Source: JASEGV01 sp037443545
GTDB lineage: Bacteria; Bacteroidota; Ignavibacteria; UBA10030; BY39
DNA: 6,551 nt
Direction of reading: 5' to 3'
NCBI GenBank assembly: GCA_037443545.1
Contig: JBBIOD010000095.1
Location: forward strand, 1 to 6,551
Below, piece by piece: positions 6,531 to 6,551 of this stretch; the first letter of the stretch is position 1, and every line of letters starts with the position of its first letter. Below the pieces are notes generated by a model, which had not been told where the DNA came from, did no database searches, and worked only from the letters and a program-made list of their open reading frames with translations. Position numbers and translations under genes: made by a program.

Positions 6531-6551
6531 ATTGTGATAAAGTGGAATAAT

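Overview
The window is one tightly packed gene run, all on the minus strand, read from about 6489 down to 1. It holds most of a bacterial F-type (F1Fo) ATP synthase operon, preceded by two cell-envelope genes. In transcription order the genes are: an M23 (LytM-type) peptidase, a bactofilin, atpZ, atpI, atpB (a), atpE (c), atpF (b), atpH (delta), atpA (alpha) and atpG (gamma). The low-coordinate edge cuts atpG about 25-30 residues before its expected end. There is no rRNA, tRNA, mobile element, CRISPR array or convincing plus-strand gene, and no gap between genes exceeds 37 bases.

The likely source is a member of the Bacteroidota/Chlorobiota (FCB) group, perhaps an Ignavibacteria-like lineage. 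This is inferred from moderate-to-low G+C, several starts that lack a Shine-Dalgarno sequence but follow a run of A, a possible TTTG/TAnnTTTG promoter ahead of the first gene, and a gene order I associate with that group. None of these is decisive alone. In that group atpD and atpC often lie elsewhere, but the window ends too early to show whether that holds here.

Layout: 6490-6551 is an A/T-rich leader with a candidate promoter. 5214-6489 is the envelope pair, a membrane-anchored peptidoglycan hydrolase with all metal and catalytic residues and a polymer-forming scaffold protein. 4569-5202 encodes the two small membrane accessory proteins AtpZ and AtpI, which overlap by 11 bases. 2898-4568 encodes the Fo sector (a, c, b). 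1-2894 encodes the stalk and F1 proteins delta, alpha and partial gamma.

How they work together: a and c form the ion path and rotor, b and delta form the stator linking the membrane part to the alpha/beta head, and gamma is the central shaft. Key residues are intact: the a-subunit Arg224, the c-subunit Glu59, and the alpha Walker A motif and Arg377. The c subunit lacks the Na+-binding ligands, so the enzyme is probably proton-driven. AtpZ and AtpI probably help assembly or ion supply. The envelope pair has no direct role in ATP synthesis, and its co-transcription with the operon is the most unusual aspect of an otherwise ordinary housekeeping region.
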